Origin: Aurantimonas manganoxydans SI85-9A1
Lineage (GTDB): Bacteria; Pseudomonadota; Alphaproteobacteria; Rhizobiales; Rhizobiaceae
DNA length: 64,000 nucleotides
Direction of reading: 5' to 3'
Assembly (NCBI RefSeq): GCF_000153465.1
Contig: NZ_CH672387.1
Coordinates: 2,333,903 to 2,397,902 of the forward strand
The translations under genes were made by a program, and so were the position numbers. This document shows, piece after piece, positions 37,338 through 45,174 of this stretch (positions are counted from its first letter, which is position 1; every line of letters begins with the position of its first letter). Below the pieces are notes generated by a model that was given only the letters and a program-made list of their open reading frames with translations, ran no database searches and was not told where the DNA came from.

Positions 37338-38738
37338 TCAGCCGGTGATCTTCTCGCCGCCGCGGACCCGGTAGGTCGGCTCGTACATGGTCACCAGTTC
37401 CTCGGCGGCCGTCGGATGCACCGCCATGGTCGCGTCGAACTGGTCCTTGGTGACGCCCGCCTTCAGCGCGATGCCGAGTGCCTGGCTGAGTTCGCCGGCA
37501 TCGGCACCGAGAATGTGGGCACCGACGACCTTGCGGGACGCCGCATCGACGATCAGTTTCATCATCATCTTGCCGCTGCGGCCCGACAGCGTGTTCTTCA
37601 TCGGCCGGAACGAGGTCCGGTAGATTTCGATCTCATCGTAGGCCTTGCAGGCCTCGGCCTCGGTGATCCCGACCGTGCCGATCTCGGGCTGCGAGAACAC
37701 AGCCGTCGGGATCGTCGCATAGTCCGGCTTCGTCGGATTGTTCCGGAACGCGGTCTCGACGAAGCACATGGCCTCGTGGATCGCCACCGGGGTCAGCTGC
37801 ACCCGGTGGGTGACGTCGCCCAGGGCCCAGATGTTGTCGACGCTGGTGCGCGAATAGTCGTCGACGACGATGCCGCCGCGGGAATCGAGCTCGATGCCGA
37901 CCGCTTCGCAGCCGAGATTCTCGGTGTTCGCCTTGCGCCCGATGGCCAGCATCACCTGGTCGACCACCCGCACCTCGCCGCTGTCGCAACGCGCCTCCAT
38001 GCGGCCGTCATCAAGCTGCTTCACCTCCACGATGGTATCCTGGCAGACGACGTTGAGACCCTTGTCGACCATCGCCTGATGCAGGTCGTGGCGCAGATCG
38101 TCGTCGAAGCCGTTGAGGATCTCCATGCCGCGATAGATCAACGTCGTTTCGACATCGAGCCCGTGGAAGATGTTGGCGAATTCGACAGCGATATAGCCGC
38201 CACCCAGGATCAGAATCGACTTCGGCAACTCCGTCAGATGGAAGGCTTCCTCGGAGGTGATGCAGTGTTCGGCGCCGGGCAGGTCCGGATGCGGGTTCGG
38301 CCGGCCGCCCACGGCAATGAGGATCTGGTCGGCGGTGACGACGCGATCGTCGGCCAGAAGCCGGATCTCGTGCTGGCCCTCGAGCACGGCGCGGCTGTTG
38401 AAGATCTCCGCCCCGGTCTTGGCGACATTGGCCGCATAGAGGTTTTCCAGCCGCTCGATCTCGCGATCCTTGTTGGCCATCAGGGTCGACCAGTCGAAGG
38501 AGCGTTCGCCGAAGCACCAGCCATAGCCGGCCGCATCCTCATGCGCCTCGGAGAATTGCGAGGCGTAGACGAAGAGCTTCTTGGGCACGCAGCCGCGGAT
38601 CACGCAGGTGCCGCCGAAGCGGTATTCCTCGGCGATGGCGACCCGCTTGCCGAGCATGGCCGCACGCCGCGCGGCGCGGACGCCACCAGAACCGCCGCCG
38701 ATGACGAAGAGATCGTAGTCGTAGCTGTTGCCGCTCAC
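37338..38738 (-). CDS. gor: Glutathione-disulfide reductase
   Basis: FAD/NADPH disulfide reductase of 466 residues regenerating glutathione. The FAD-binding motif GGGSGGVRAARRAA is followed by the redox-active GGTCVIRGCVPKK (two Cys four residues apart). The NADPH fold has ILGGGYIAVEFANI, and the dimer-interface HPTAAEE provides the catalytic His-Glu. The GTG at 38738, seven bases after GGGAG, gives the normal length and N-terminus; the ATG at 38807 would add 23 low-complexity residues. It precedes the DUF2059-rpiA end of the cluster in opposite reading order. Confidence 0.94.
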   Translation of the reverse strand: MSGNSYDYDLFVIGGGSGGVRAARRAAMLGKRVAIAEEYRFGGTCVIRGCVPKKLFVYASQFSEAHEDAAGYGWCFGERSFDWSTLMANKDREIERLENLYAANVAKTGAEIFNSRAVLEGQHEIRLLADDRVVTADQILIAVGGRPNPHPDLPGAEHCITSEEAFHLTELPKSILILGGGYIAVEFANIFHGLDVETTLIYRGMEILNGFDDDLRHDLHQAMVDKGLNVVCQDTIVEVKQLDDGRMEARCDSGEVRVVDQVMLAIGRKANTENLGCEAVGIELDSRGGIVVDDYSRTSVDNIWALGDVTHRVQLTPVAIHEAMCFVETAFRNNPTKPDYATIPTAVFSQPEIGTVGITEAEACKAYDEIEIYRTSFRPMKNTLSGRSGKMMMKLIVDAASRKVVGAHILGADAGELSQALGIALKAGVTKDQFDATMAVHPTAAEELVTMYEPTYRVRGGEKITG

Positions 38739-38918
38739 GCTGGCGCTCCCGCTGCTGTCGCCGCCGCTATCCGGACCGCCACCCGGACGGTCGCGCTTGC
38801 GGCGCATCGTCGTCTGTCGCCAAAGCGTGCGGCGAGCGCCGCAGGATCGACGGACGTCATATCGGCACGATGACGGACGGCCGCTCCGGCCGACCCTGCC
38901 TTCCGTGCCGCCGCATCT

Positions 38919-39497
38919 TTACTGCGCGGCGTCGGCCGGCGTCATCGGCTCGATCGGCGCCTGGGCCTCGCCGTTCAACGGCGCGTCGCCGGCGGTGCCA
39001 TAGAGCTCGTTCATGCCCTGGAAGGCGCTTTCGCGCAGATCGCGAACGATGCCATTGCTCCAGACCTGCGCCGCCGCCATCATCTCGCGGGTGGCCACGG
39101 GGCCCTGCGCCAGAAGCTTCTTGCCGGGCTCGGACTGGTAGAAATCGGCGATGGCGCGCAGCTCTTCCTCGGTGAACAGCTTGGCGTAGACACGGGCGAC
39201 CTCGGTCTCCAGCGCCGCCCGGCGCGACGCAAGCGCCAACGCCCGGTCGTCGACCATGGTCGAGATCTTCTCTTCCATGTCAGGGTTGTTCGGGATCAGT
39301 TCCGCCTTGGTCTGGGTCGCCGCATTCATCAGGATATTGTCGAACTGGTCCGTCGCGTCGATGGCCTCGATCGTGTCACGGGCCGCGGCGAGATGGGATT
39401 CGGTGTATTCCTGAGCGATGGCGTTGGCCGGCAGCACCAGAAGCAGCGCTGCGGCGGCCGCGATGCGGCCCTGGCGTGTCACTCGACTAAACATCAT
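38919..39497 (-). CDS. DUF2059 exported protein
   Basis: Secreted or periplasmic protein of 192 residues with a signal peptide of about 28 residues ending at AIAQEY. The mature helical domain (ATQTKAELIPNNPDMEEKI, VYAKLFTEEELRAIADFYQSEPGKKLLAQGP) is the DUF2059 signature. Two adjacent ATGs (39497, 39494) could start it. The function of the domain is unknown. The neighbourhood gor, DUF2059, rpiA, gph is familiar from Rhizobium and Brucella relatives, which argues for a conserved housekeeping role. Confidence 0.86.
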   Translation of the reverse strand: MMFSRVTRQGRIAAAAALLLVLPANAIAQEYTESHLAAARDTIEAIDATDQFDNILMNAATQTKAELIPNNPDMEEKISTMVDDRALALASRRAALETEVARVYAKLFTEEELRAIADFYQSEPGKKLLAQGPVATREMMAAAQVWSNGIVRDLRESAFQGMNELYGTAGDAPLNGEAQAPIEPMTPADAAQ

Positions 39498-39623
39498 GAA
39501 CGTCTGTCTCCGTTCGGTTCGCTCCGACGCTGGTCGGACGCGTTCGGCGCTTGAGTATTGGAACTGGCGGCGTGCTGGCAAGGGGAAGCCGGTCGCAGGC
39601 ACGGCGCGAGGCGCCCGCCATGC

Positions 39624-40319
39624 TCAGGCTTCGAGCGTTTCCAGCCCGTCGTCCCCGGCCAGGATCACGGTGTTCGCCATGCCGAGGAACAGCCCGTGCT
39701 CGACCACGCCGGGCACCGCGAACAATGCCTGCGAGAGGGCTTCTGGATCGCCAATGCGGCCAAAAGATGCGTCGAGAATCAGGTGGCCGTTGTCGGTGAT
39801 GAAGGGCTCGTCGCCGCTGCGCCGCAGGATCATGTCGCCTTCCAGCCCCAGCCCGGCCGCCGCCTTGCGGATGGCCAGATAGGTGGCAATCATGCCGAAG
39901 CCGTTGATCTCGATCGGCAGCGGAAAGGCGCCCAGCGTCTCGACCTTCTTGGAGGCGTCGGCGATCACCAGGAAGCGCTCGGACGCGGCCGCGACGATCT
40001 TCTCGCGCAGAAGCGCGCCGCCACCGCCCTTGATCAGCCGCAGCGAACCGTCGACCTCGTCGGCGCCGTCGATGGTGAGATCGAGCTCGGGCACGGTCTC
40101 CAGCGTCTCGGTCGGCACGCCGAGTTCGGCGCACAAAGTCTCGGTGCGGTTGGAGGTCGTCACGCCGACGATCTTCATGCCATCGCGAACCCGCTCGGCC
40201 AGCACCCGCACGAAGGCTTCGGCGGTCGAGCCGGTGCCGATGCCGAGGCGCATGCCGTCCTCGACATGGGCCAGTGCGGCCTCGCCGGCCATGGTCTTCA
40301 GTGTCGCCGAATCCGTCAT
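39624..40319 (-). CDS. rpiA: Ribose-5-phosphate isomerase A
   Basis: Interconverts ribose-5-phosphate and ribulose-5-phosphate; 231 residues, the usual size. Conserved motifs are [13 protein letters not shown] near residue 26, the catalytic [12 protein letters not shown] (Asp pair near 82-85), [15 protein letters not shown] with Lys/Glu near 95-104, and [10 protein letters not shown]. The gene lies between the DUF2059 gene and the divergent gph-like gene and has its own 172-base upstream region. Confidence 0.95.
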   Translation of the reverse strand: MTDSATLKTMAGEAALAHVEDGMRLGIGTGSTAEAFVRVLAERVRDGMKIVGVTTSNRTETLCAELGVPTETLETVPELDLTIDGADEVDGSLRLIKGGGGALLREKIVAAASERFLVIADASKKVETLGAFPLPIEINGFGMIATYLAIRKAAAGLGLEGDMILRRSGDEPFITDNGHLILDASFGRIGDPEALSQALFAVPGVVEHGLFLGMANTVILAGDDGLETLEA

Positions 40320-40491
40320 GGGCGTTCAATCCTCCGCTCGCGCCTCCGAAGCGTCTAGACGGTCCGGCCGGGACTGTCGATGTCACGCGCCGGCCGGGTC
40401 CCTGCCAGGCTTGACCTTGCGGACGCGGATTGCGAAGCAAACGCCGATCCGCGGCGTCAGCGCCGGCTCCCGTCACCTGCAAGGACAGATC

Positions 40492-41190
40492 ATGACCGGC
40501 ATCGCCGTCTTCGACCTCGACGGCACGCTCGTCGACACCGCCCCCGATCTCGCCGCGAGCCTCAACCATTGCCTCGCCGCCGCGTGCATGGCGCCGATGC
40601 CGCTCGACGTCGTGCGCCCGCATGCCGGCCATGGCGCCAAGGTGATGCTGCGCGAGGCCTATCGCCGCGACGGCCGCGATATCGACGAGGCCGAGATGCG
40701 CGATCAGGTGACGCGCTTCATCGCCTATTACCAGGACCATATCGCCGACCAGTCGCGGCTGTTTCCCGGCGTCCTCGACTCGATGAACCGGCTGGAAGCC
40801 GCCGGCATGCGGCTGGCGGTCTGCACCAACAAATACGAGCGGCTGGCCGGCCTGCTGCTGAATGCGCTGGCCGTCGCCGATCGCTTCGCCGCGATCTGCG
40901 GCGCCGACACGTTTGCCCGGCGCAAGCCCGACCCGCTGCATCTGAACGAGACGATCGCGCTGGCCGGCGGACGCTCCGACCTGTCGGTGATGGTCGGCGA
41001 CACGGTGACCGACATCGACACCGCCGTCGCGGCAGGCGTGCCCTCGGTGCTGGTGGATTTCGGCTATGCGCCGGACGCGGCGGCAAGAGCCCGCGCCAGC
41101 GTCATCATCGAGGATTATGCCAGCCTCGATATCAGCCTCGTGGAACGGCTCGTCGCCGATGCGGGCAAAGTGACGCGAACGAAGCCGTGA
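40492..41190 (+). CDS. gph: HAD-family phosphoglycolate phosphatase-like protein
   Basis: Haloacid-dehalogenase phosphatase of 232 residues. Motif I is FDLDGTLVDT (nucleophile Asp near residue 8), motif II is CTNKYERLAG, motif III lysine is in ARRKPDPLHL, and motif IV is MVGDTVTDI. The cap of about 65 residues after motif I is the Gph type. It likely removes phosphate from 2-phosphoglycolate or similar metabolites. The start ATG follows AAGGACAG. It diverges from rpiA and ends just before the tRNA-Val promoter. Confidence 0.87.
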   Translation: MTGIAVFDLDGTLVDTAPDLAASLNHCLAAACMAPMPLDVVRPHAGHGAKVMLREAYRRDGRDIDEAEMRDQVTRFIAYYQDHIADQSRLFPGVLDSMNRLEAAGMRLAVCTNKYERLAGLLLNALAVADRFAAICGADTFARRKPDPLHLNETIALAGGRSDLSVMVGDTVTDIDTAVAAGVPSVLVDFGYAPDAAARARASVIIEDYASLDISLVERLVADAGKVTRTKP

Positions 41191-41197
41191 ATGGCGG

Positions 41198-41227
41198 TTG
41201 ACGCGGGCCACGAAGCGGCACTATATC
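41198..41227 (+). promoter_or_regulatory. Sigma-70 promoter of tRNA-Val
   Basis: TTGACG and TATATC are separated by 18 bases and end 34 bases before the tRNA. A GC-rich discriminator (GCGGCG) follows, as is common for stringently controlled stable-RNA genes. It lies directly after the gph stop. Confidence 0.75.
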
Positions 41228-41261
41228 GCGGCGTCCCCGACGCGGCTCGCCGCGCCGGCTG

Positions 41262-41336
41262 GGGCGCGTAGCTCAGCGGGAGAGCACCTCGTTCACACCG
41301 AGGGGGTCACAGGTTCAATCCCTGTCGCGCCCACCA
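41262..41336 (+). tRNA. tRNA-Val (anticodon CAC)
   Basis: A complete 75-base cloverleaf. The 7-bp acceptor stem pairs GGGCGCG with CGCGCCC, the anticodon stem pairs CCTCG with CGAGG around loop TTCACAC (anticodon CAC, reading GUG), and the T arm pairs ACAGG with CCTGT around TTCAATC. The 3' CCA is encoded. Confidence 0.97.
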
Positions 41337-41349
41337 TATTTTCCAGGCT

Positions 41350-41366
41350 CCGAGACCTCTCGGTTT
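41350..41366 (+). terminator. Short hairpin after tRNA-Val
   Basis: CCGAG and CTCGG pair around the loop ACCT, followed by TTT, starting 14 bases after the tRNA. It is small but correctly placed for a tRNA terminator. Confidence 0.45.
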
Positions 41367-41536
41367 CAGTCGTTCGACCCTTGCAGCGACTGTTGTCCGC
41401 ACCGACAGGTGGTCGGCTATGAATTCCACGCTACCGGCGGCATTGCGCTTGCCGCCGGGTGAACTTCTCGCCCGCTCGGGCGTCAGGATGGAGATGTCCG
41501 TCGGGCCGAAAACCGGCGTTCGAAGCGTCTCCTCAT

Positions 41537-42397
41537 TCATGCGGGTTCGCATTTGTAGAAGCCGCGATAACCGACCGTCAGCCCCTGATCGAGCGTGAAG
41601 ACCAGCTCGGCATCGGATCGCCAATCGGCGTCTTCCCCCAACGAACGGACGGCGACGGACACGCCCGACGCACTGTAGGCGACGCCGGTCTCCGTCCGGT
41701 CCCGCGCTTCCAGCGGTACGAGAACGCCGTTCAGTTTCATCGCCCCGTCACCGCCGTCCTGTGCGGCCCAGAAGATCGGATCGGTTTCGCGGCTGCGATG
41801 GAAGACGCAGCGCGAACCGCCCTGAAGGATCTGATCTGCCTCGGCCTTCGGCATCGGAGAGGGATCGAGCGTCGAGATCAGGGCCTGGCCAAGGGCGTCC
41901 TCCACGGTGCCGACCTTCGCCGGCGGGTCCTGATAGATGGAATCGACCGTGTTGCCGTCCGACACCTCGGCGATGAGGTAGCGCATCTCGGCAATCTCGC
42001 GCCGCTGCGCCTCGATGATTTCGTCCGCCAGTTTCCGAACGCGCGGATCACGAATCTGGGCCCGCTCCGAGGTCATGATGGCGATGGAGTGGTGCGGAAT
42101 CATCGCCTGCATGTAGCTCGAACCGGAAACCGTGACCTGGCTGCGCACGAGCCACAGGGAGAGCGCGAAGACGATGACGGCGCCCGCGAAGATCGCGATG
42201 TTCAGCGCCTTGTTGGCATACATTCCCAGCATGTAGGCCAGCATGATGACGGCCATGGTGGCGCCCATCAGGATCGCCATGTAGGTGCGCGTCTCCGAAA
42301 AGAAGACGTGCTCCAGGGCGTAGGTGTTGAGATACATCAGGACGAACATCACCACGGTCGAGGTGAGGATCATCAGTCCAAATCGCACGTAAGACAT
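41537..42397 (-). CDS. Membrane DUF305 protein with extra C-terminal domain
   Basis: Protein of 286 residues. Four hydrophobic helices occupy about residues 5-110. A DUF305 (ferritin-like) segment follows, with SYMQAMIPHHSIAIM and AQRREIAEMRYLI, whose His, Met and Glu residues suggest metal binding. Residues about 195-286 form a separate domain bounded by two cysteines (SRCVFHRSRETDP ... YRGFYKCEPA). A broken copy of this domain lies at 43585-43728. The ATG follows GGGAGAAG. Just upstream on the same strand are cytochrome c genes, so a role in copper or redox handling outside the membrane is plausible but unproven. Confidence 0.82.
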   Translation of the reverse strand: MSYVRFGLMILTSTVVMFVLMYLNTYALEHVFFSETRTYMAILMGATMAVIMLAYMLGMYANKALNIAIFAGAVIVFALSLWLVRSQVTVSGSSYMQAMIPHHSIAIMTSERAQIRDPRVRKLADEIIEAQRREIAEMRYLIAEVSDGNTVDSIYQDPPAKVGTVEDALGQALISTLDPSPMPKAEADQILQGGSRCVFHRSRETDPIFWAAQDGGDGAMKLNGVLVPLEARDRTETGVAYSASGVSVAVRSLGEDADWRSDAELVFTLDQGLTVGYRGFYKCEPA

Positions 42398-42412
42398 CAG
42401 TCTGGCTTCTCC

Positions 42413-43006
42413 CTAATCGGCCTTTGGGGCGGGGGCGATGCCGTCCCCATCTCGAGCTTCACCGCCACCCGCGGGCACACCGTTCCCGTCGGTATCGGCG
42501 GCGTCGCCTGTCATCATTCGAAAATCCTCAGAGGTCAGCCCGGGCAACCGCGCCACGAACGCGGTCAGGGCGACGATCTCGTCGGGTTTGTGGTGATCGC
42601 CGAAGGCCGGCATCCCCGTCATCCTGATGCCGTTCTCGATGATCCAGCGGATTTCTTCGGGTCGCCACTCTGCCGCTGCTTCCGCCAGATGTGGCGGCTC
42701 CGGTCGCATTCCTCGCGACCACTTCGCCGGGTCCTGACCCGGCGCGCCATGGCAGTAGACGCAACTTTCAGCGTAACGAGCCGCGCCTTCAGCGATAAGC
42801 TCGTCCGGGAAACTTTCGGGCAACACAACGTCCCCTGCACGTCGTTCGACTGAGCGACGCATCGTCGTGTCCAACGTCCAGCGCACGGCATCGGTATGCT
42901 GAGCGGAAGCAGCGATGTTGTATGCTCCGGTATATGTCACAGTGAGCCATATGGCGATTGCGGTCAGGACGGTTCCGAAGATGAGACCGAAACCGAACCT
43001 CTTCAT
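42413..43006 (-). CDS. Membrane-anchored mono-haem cytochrome c
   Basis: c-type cytochrome of 197 residues. An uncleaved N-terminal helix (about residues 5-25) anchors it in the inner membrane. The haem motif is CVYCH near residue 85, and the sixth ligand is probably Met in GIRMTGMPAFGDHH. A Gly/Asp-rich tail (GDAADTDGNGVPAGGGEARD) follows the haem domain. It lies 15 bases before the DUF305 gene, in one transcriptional unit, and could pass electrons to the nearby oxidase. Confidence 0.88.
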   Translation of the reverse strand: MKRFGFGLIFGTVLTAIAIWLTVTYTGAYNIAASAQHTDAVRWTLDTTMRRSVERRAGDVVLPESFPDELIAEGAARYAESCVYCHGAPGQDPAKWSRGMRPEPPHLAEAAAEWRPEEIRWIIENGIRMTGMPAFGDHHKPDEIVALTAFVARLPGLTSEDFRMMTGDAADTDGNGVPAGGGEARDGDGIAPAPKAD

Positions 43007-43584
43007 CGTTCATCTCTCCCGATAACATCGGTTGCTTGCCGGGTTATGTCCGGAGGCGCCATGTCGGTGCGCATCCAGTTGTCGTATGGAACTGTTGGCG
43101 GAACGGAAAACGACCAGGAGGGTTCCGCTCAACTCTGGTGGGCGGCTACTCACCCCGGATTGCGAGAGGCCCCTACGTAACGAAAGTTCGATAACTGGAA
43201 ACAGGGCGGTTGCTGAGCGGCGGACCTGCCGCTCAAGCCGTACGACGAGTTCGCCGCCGTGCCGCGCAGACGACACTTACGGCCGGCCTCTGCCCTGCCG
43301 AAAGACGGCGCCAGACGAGTTCGGCCTTCAGCATTTTGAATACTGGGCTGCAGCATCATTTTGCTGAACGCCTGCCTCCTCGGACAGCCAGATCGGGATG
43401 CCGCGCCGCCTCGGCTCAGATGTGCACTCGACGGCGCGGTGTCGTGGCGCGGTCGGTGTACCCATCTCGAGACTTTTTGCCTCTGGGTCGGCGGCACAAG
43501 CCGGGATGCTCGTTTCTACGTCCGCGTGCAGACAAGATCCCCGCACCCGTTGCATATTCGTCGGCAACTCTGCCGTGGACGCTC

Positions 43585-43728
43585 TAATGCGCCCTCCCTC
43601 GCAGTCGCGAAACCAGGTCCGTTCTTCCGCGCCGCACCGGACGGCGACGACGGGGCGGTGAGACTGAACGGCCTCCTCGTGCCGCAGGAAGCGCGCGGCC
43701 GGACGGAGGCCGGCCTCTCTTTGTGGGA
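43585..43728 (+). pseudogene. Broken copy of the DUF305 protein's C-terminal domain
   Basis: About 140 bases resemble the minus-strand stretch 41700-41840 at roughly 80% identity by eye, but in inverted orientation. The translation gives C-x5-SRET, then a one-base insertion, then DGDDGAVRLNGLLVPQEARGRTE. A TAA stands just before the equivalent cysteine. The rest of the 737-base gap 43007-43743 holds no gene that I can support, only upstream sequence of the cytochrome gene and unrelated short frames. Confidence 0.72.
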
Positions 43729-43743
43729 TGCCGCCGCCGGCGG

Positions 43744-44115
43744 TCACTGCAGCGTATAGAGATAGGCCGTGATGTCGCGGGCCTGCTGCTCCGTCAGTCC
43801 CATGTCGGGCATGACGCTGCCCGGTGCGATCGCCTGGGGCTCGCGCAGCCAGTGGATCATGTTGGCCGGCGTGTTGCGCAGCAGCCCGGCAAGATAAAGC
43901 CGGTTGGCCATATGGTCGAGCGGCGGGCCGACGAGACCCTCGGCCCCGTCGATGCCGGGGATGATGTGGCAGGCGCCACAACCGGCCTGGCGGATGCGAA
44001 CCGCGCCGATCGCGACATCGCCGATGGCCTCGGCTCGCGAGTGCGCCGCATCGTCCCCGCAGCCGGCGAGGACGAGCATCACCAGGCCCGCGGCGGCACG
44101 TATTACAGACCGCAT
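43744..44115 (-). CDS. Cytochrome c lipoprotein of the oxidase cluster
   Basis: Small cytochrome c of 123 residues. The signal peptide ends in the lipobox LAGC (Cys19), so it is lipid-anchored. Haem motif CGACH lies near residue 46, with a probable axial Met in GSVMPDMGLTEQQARDI. Its haem domain resembles the one fused to the oxidase subunit II in this cluster. It overlaps the preceding membrane-protein gene by 13 bases, and is the last gene of the oxidase operon. It is a likely electron donor to the CuA site. Confidence 0.87.
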   Translation of the reverse strand: MRSVIRAAAGLVMLVLAGCGDDAAHSRAEAIGDVAIGAVRIRQAGCGACHIIPGIDGAEGLVGPPLDHMANRLYLAGLLRNTPANMIHWLREPQAIAPGSVMPDMGLTEQQARDITAYLYTLQ

Positions 44116-44552
44116 AGGCTCGTCCAGAACAGCGAGACGGTGTTGAAGGCGATGGCGACGGTGAACAGCGTGCCGATTCCCACGCCCCAGAGGGCGAGGA
44201 AGCAGCTTCGCCCCTCCGCCGTGTCCAGAATGTCCCGGTGGAGCCCGGAGGATTGCTTGCGGGTCTGGCGGTAGGCGAGGAGCGCCAGCGTGAGCGAGGC
44301 CAGGGCAAGGACTAGGGCCGCGAGATTCGCCGCGACGATCATCGCGCCGATCCCGTCGAGATCGACAACCGGACGTTTCGCGCCGTCGCCAGCGATGCAG
44401 GCGTTTCCGGCCAAGGCGGTGGCCGCCGACAATTGCAAGGTCCAGGCCGCCGGAGCCCCGACAATGCCGACGATGAGGCGCCAGTTCGCAACCATGCCCG
44501 AGGCCGGCGCCGGATGTCCGATATGGAAGATCGGGCGTGTCCGTTCCGTCAT
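44103..44552 (-). CDS. Small membrane protein of the oxidase operon
   Basis: Hydrophobic protein of 149 residues with about three helices (near 24-46, 69-93 and 119-141). Its N-terminus opens with IFHIGHPAPASGMVANWR. It lies directly after the subunit III gene and overlaps the cytochrome c gene. The order subunit II, I, III, small membrane protein matches, from memory, the Bradyrhizobium coxMNOP operon, in which the fourth gene encodes a small subunit-III-related protein. It is probably an oxidase subunit or assembly factor. Confidence 0.72.
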   Translation of the reverse strand: MTERTRPIFHIGHPAPASGMVANWRLIVGIVGAPAAWTLQLSAATALAGNACIAGDGAKRPVVDLDGIGAMIVAANLAALVLALASLTLALLAYRQTRKQSSGLHRDILDTAEGRSCFLALWGVGIGTLFTVAIAFNTVSLFWTSLCGL

Positions 44553-44556
44553 CCGC

Positions 44557-45174
44557 TCACCTCAGATGGGGCGTGATGTAGAGGCTGAAGAAGACTGCCA
44601 GCCAGACGGCATCGACGAAGTGCCAGTACAGGGCGCCGATGGCGACCGGCGCCATGCGCTGGCGGTCGAAATAGCCCAGAGTGCTCCACACGGTCAGCAC
44701 GGCCAGGATGACCAGCCCGACCACGACATGGGCCAGATGGAATCCCGTCACCGTGAAATACATCGAGCCGTAGGAATGAGCCGACAGGGTGAAGGGCTTG
44801 TTGAGCCATTCCTTGAGCTGCAGACCGACGAATATCGTGCCCAGCAGAAGGCCGACCAGCAATCCCGCCACCAGCCGGCCGCGGGACCCGGTTTCGGCGC
44901 CCTTTTCCGCGAACCAGACGGCGATACTGCTGGCGATCAGGATGGCCGTGCTCGGCGCCGACAGCGTGAAGGACGGCAGTTCGGCCGGATACCAGTTCGG
45001 GCCGGACTGGGTGGCCAGATAGAAATAGCTGAACAGGAGATAGGAAAAGAGGACGGCCTCGGTCGCAACGAGGGTCACCATGCCCCACCAGCCCGAGGCC
45101 CGGCGGGCAATGCTGCCGACCGCCAGCGATCCGATCTGCAGGGGCGCCTCGCCCACGGGGACGGCATCACGCAT
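44557..45174 (-). CDS. Cytochrome c oxidase subunit III-like protein
   Basis: Haem-copper oxidase subunit III family, 205 residues, with five hydrophobic helices rather than the seven of mitochondrial-type subunit III. Characteristic segments are WWGMVTLVATEAVLFSYLL, YGSMYFTVTGFHLAHVVVGL and the terminal GALYWHFVDAVWLAVFFSLYI. The ATG at 45174 overlaps the subunit I stop by eight bases, which supports it over the longer frame. It supports the catalytic subunit; no cofactor is bound in this family. Confidence 0.9.
   Translation of the reverse strand: MRDAVPVGEAPLQIGSLAVGSIARRASGWWGMVTLVATEAVLFSYLLFSYFYLATQSGPNWYPAELPSFTLSAPSTAILIASSIAVWFAEKGAETGSRGRLVAGLLVGLLLGTIFVGLQLKEWLNKPFTLSAHSYGSMYFTVTGFHLAHVVVGLVILAVLTVWSTLGYFDRQRMAPVAIGALYWHFVDAVWLAVFFSLYITPHLR

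Noticed and set aside
38739-38807. Extended N-terminus for glutathione reductase from the ATG at 38807
   Set aside because: The added 23 residues are low-complexity and atypical; the GTG at 38738 has a well-spaced GGGAG and gives the usual N-terminus.
43007-43584. Possible gene in the gap between the two cytochrome genes
   Set aside because: Open frames on both strands are short, mutually overlapping and without ribosome sites or family patterns.
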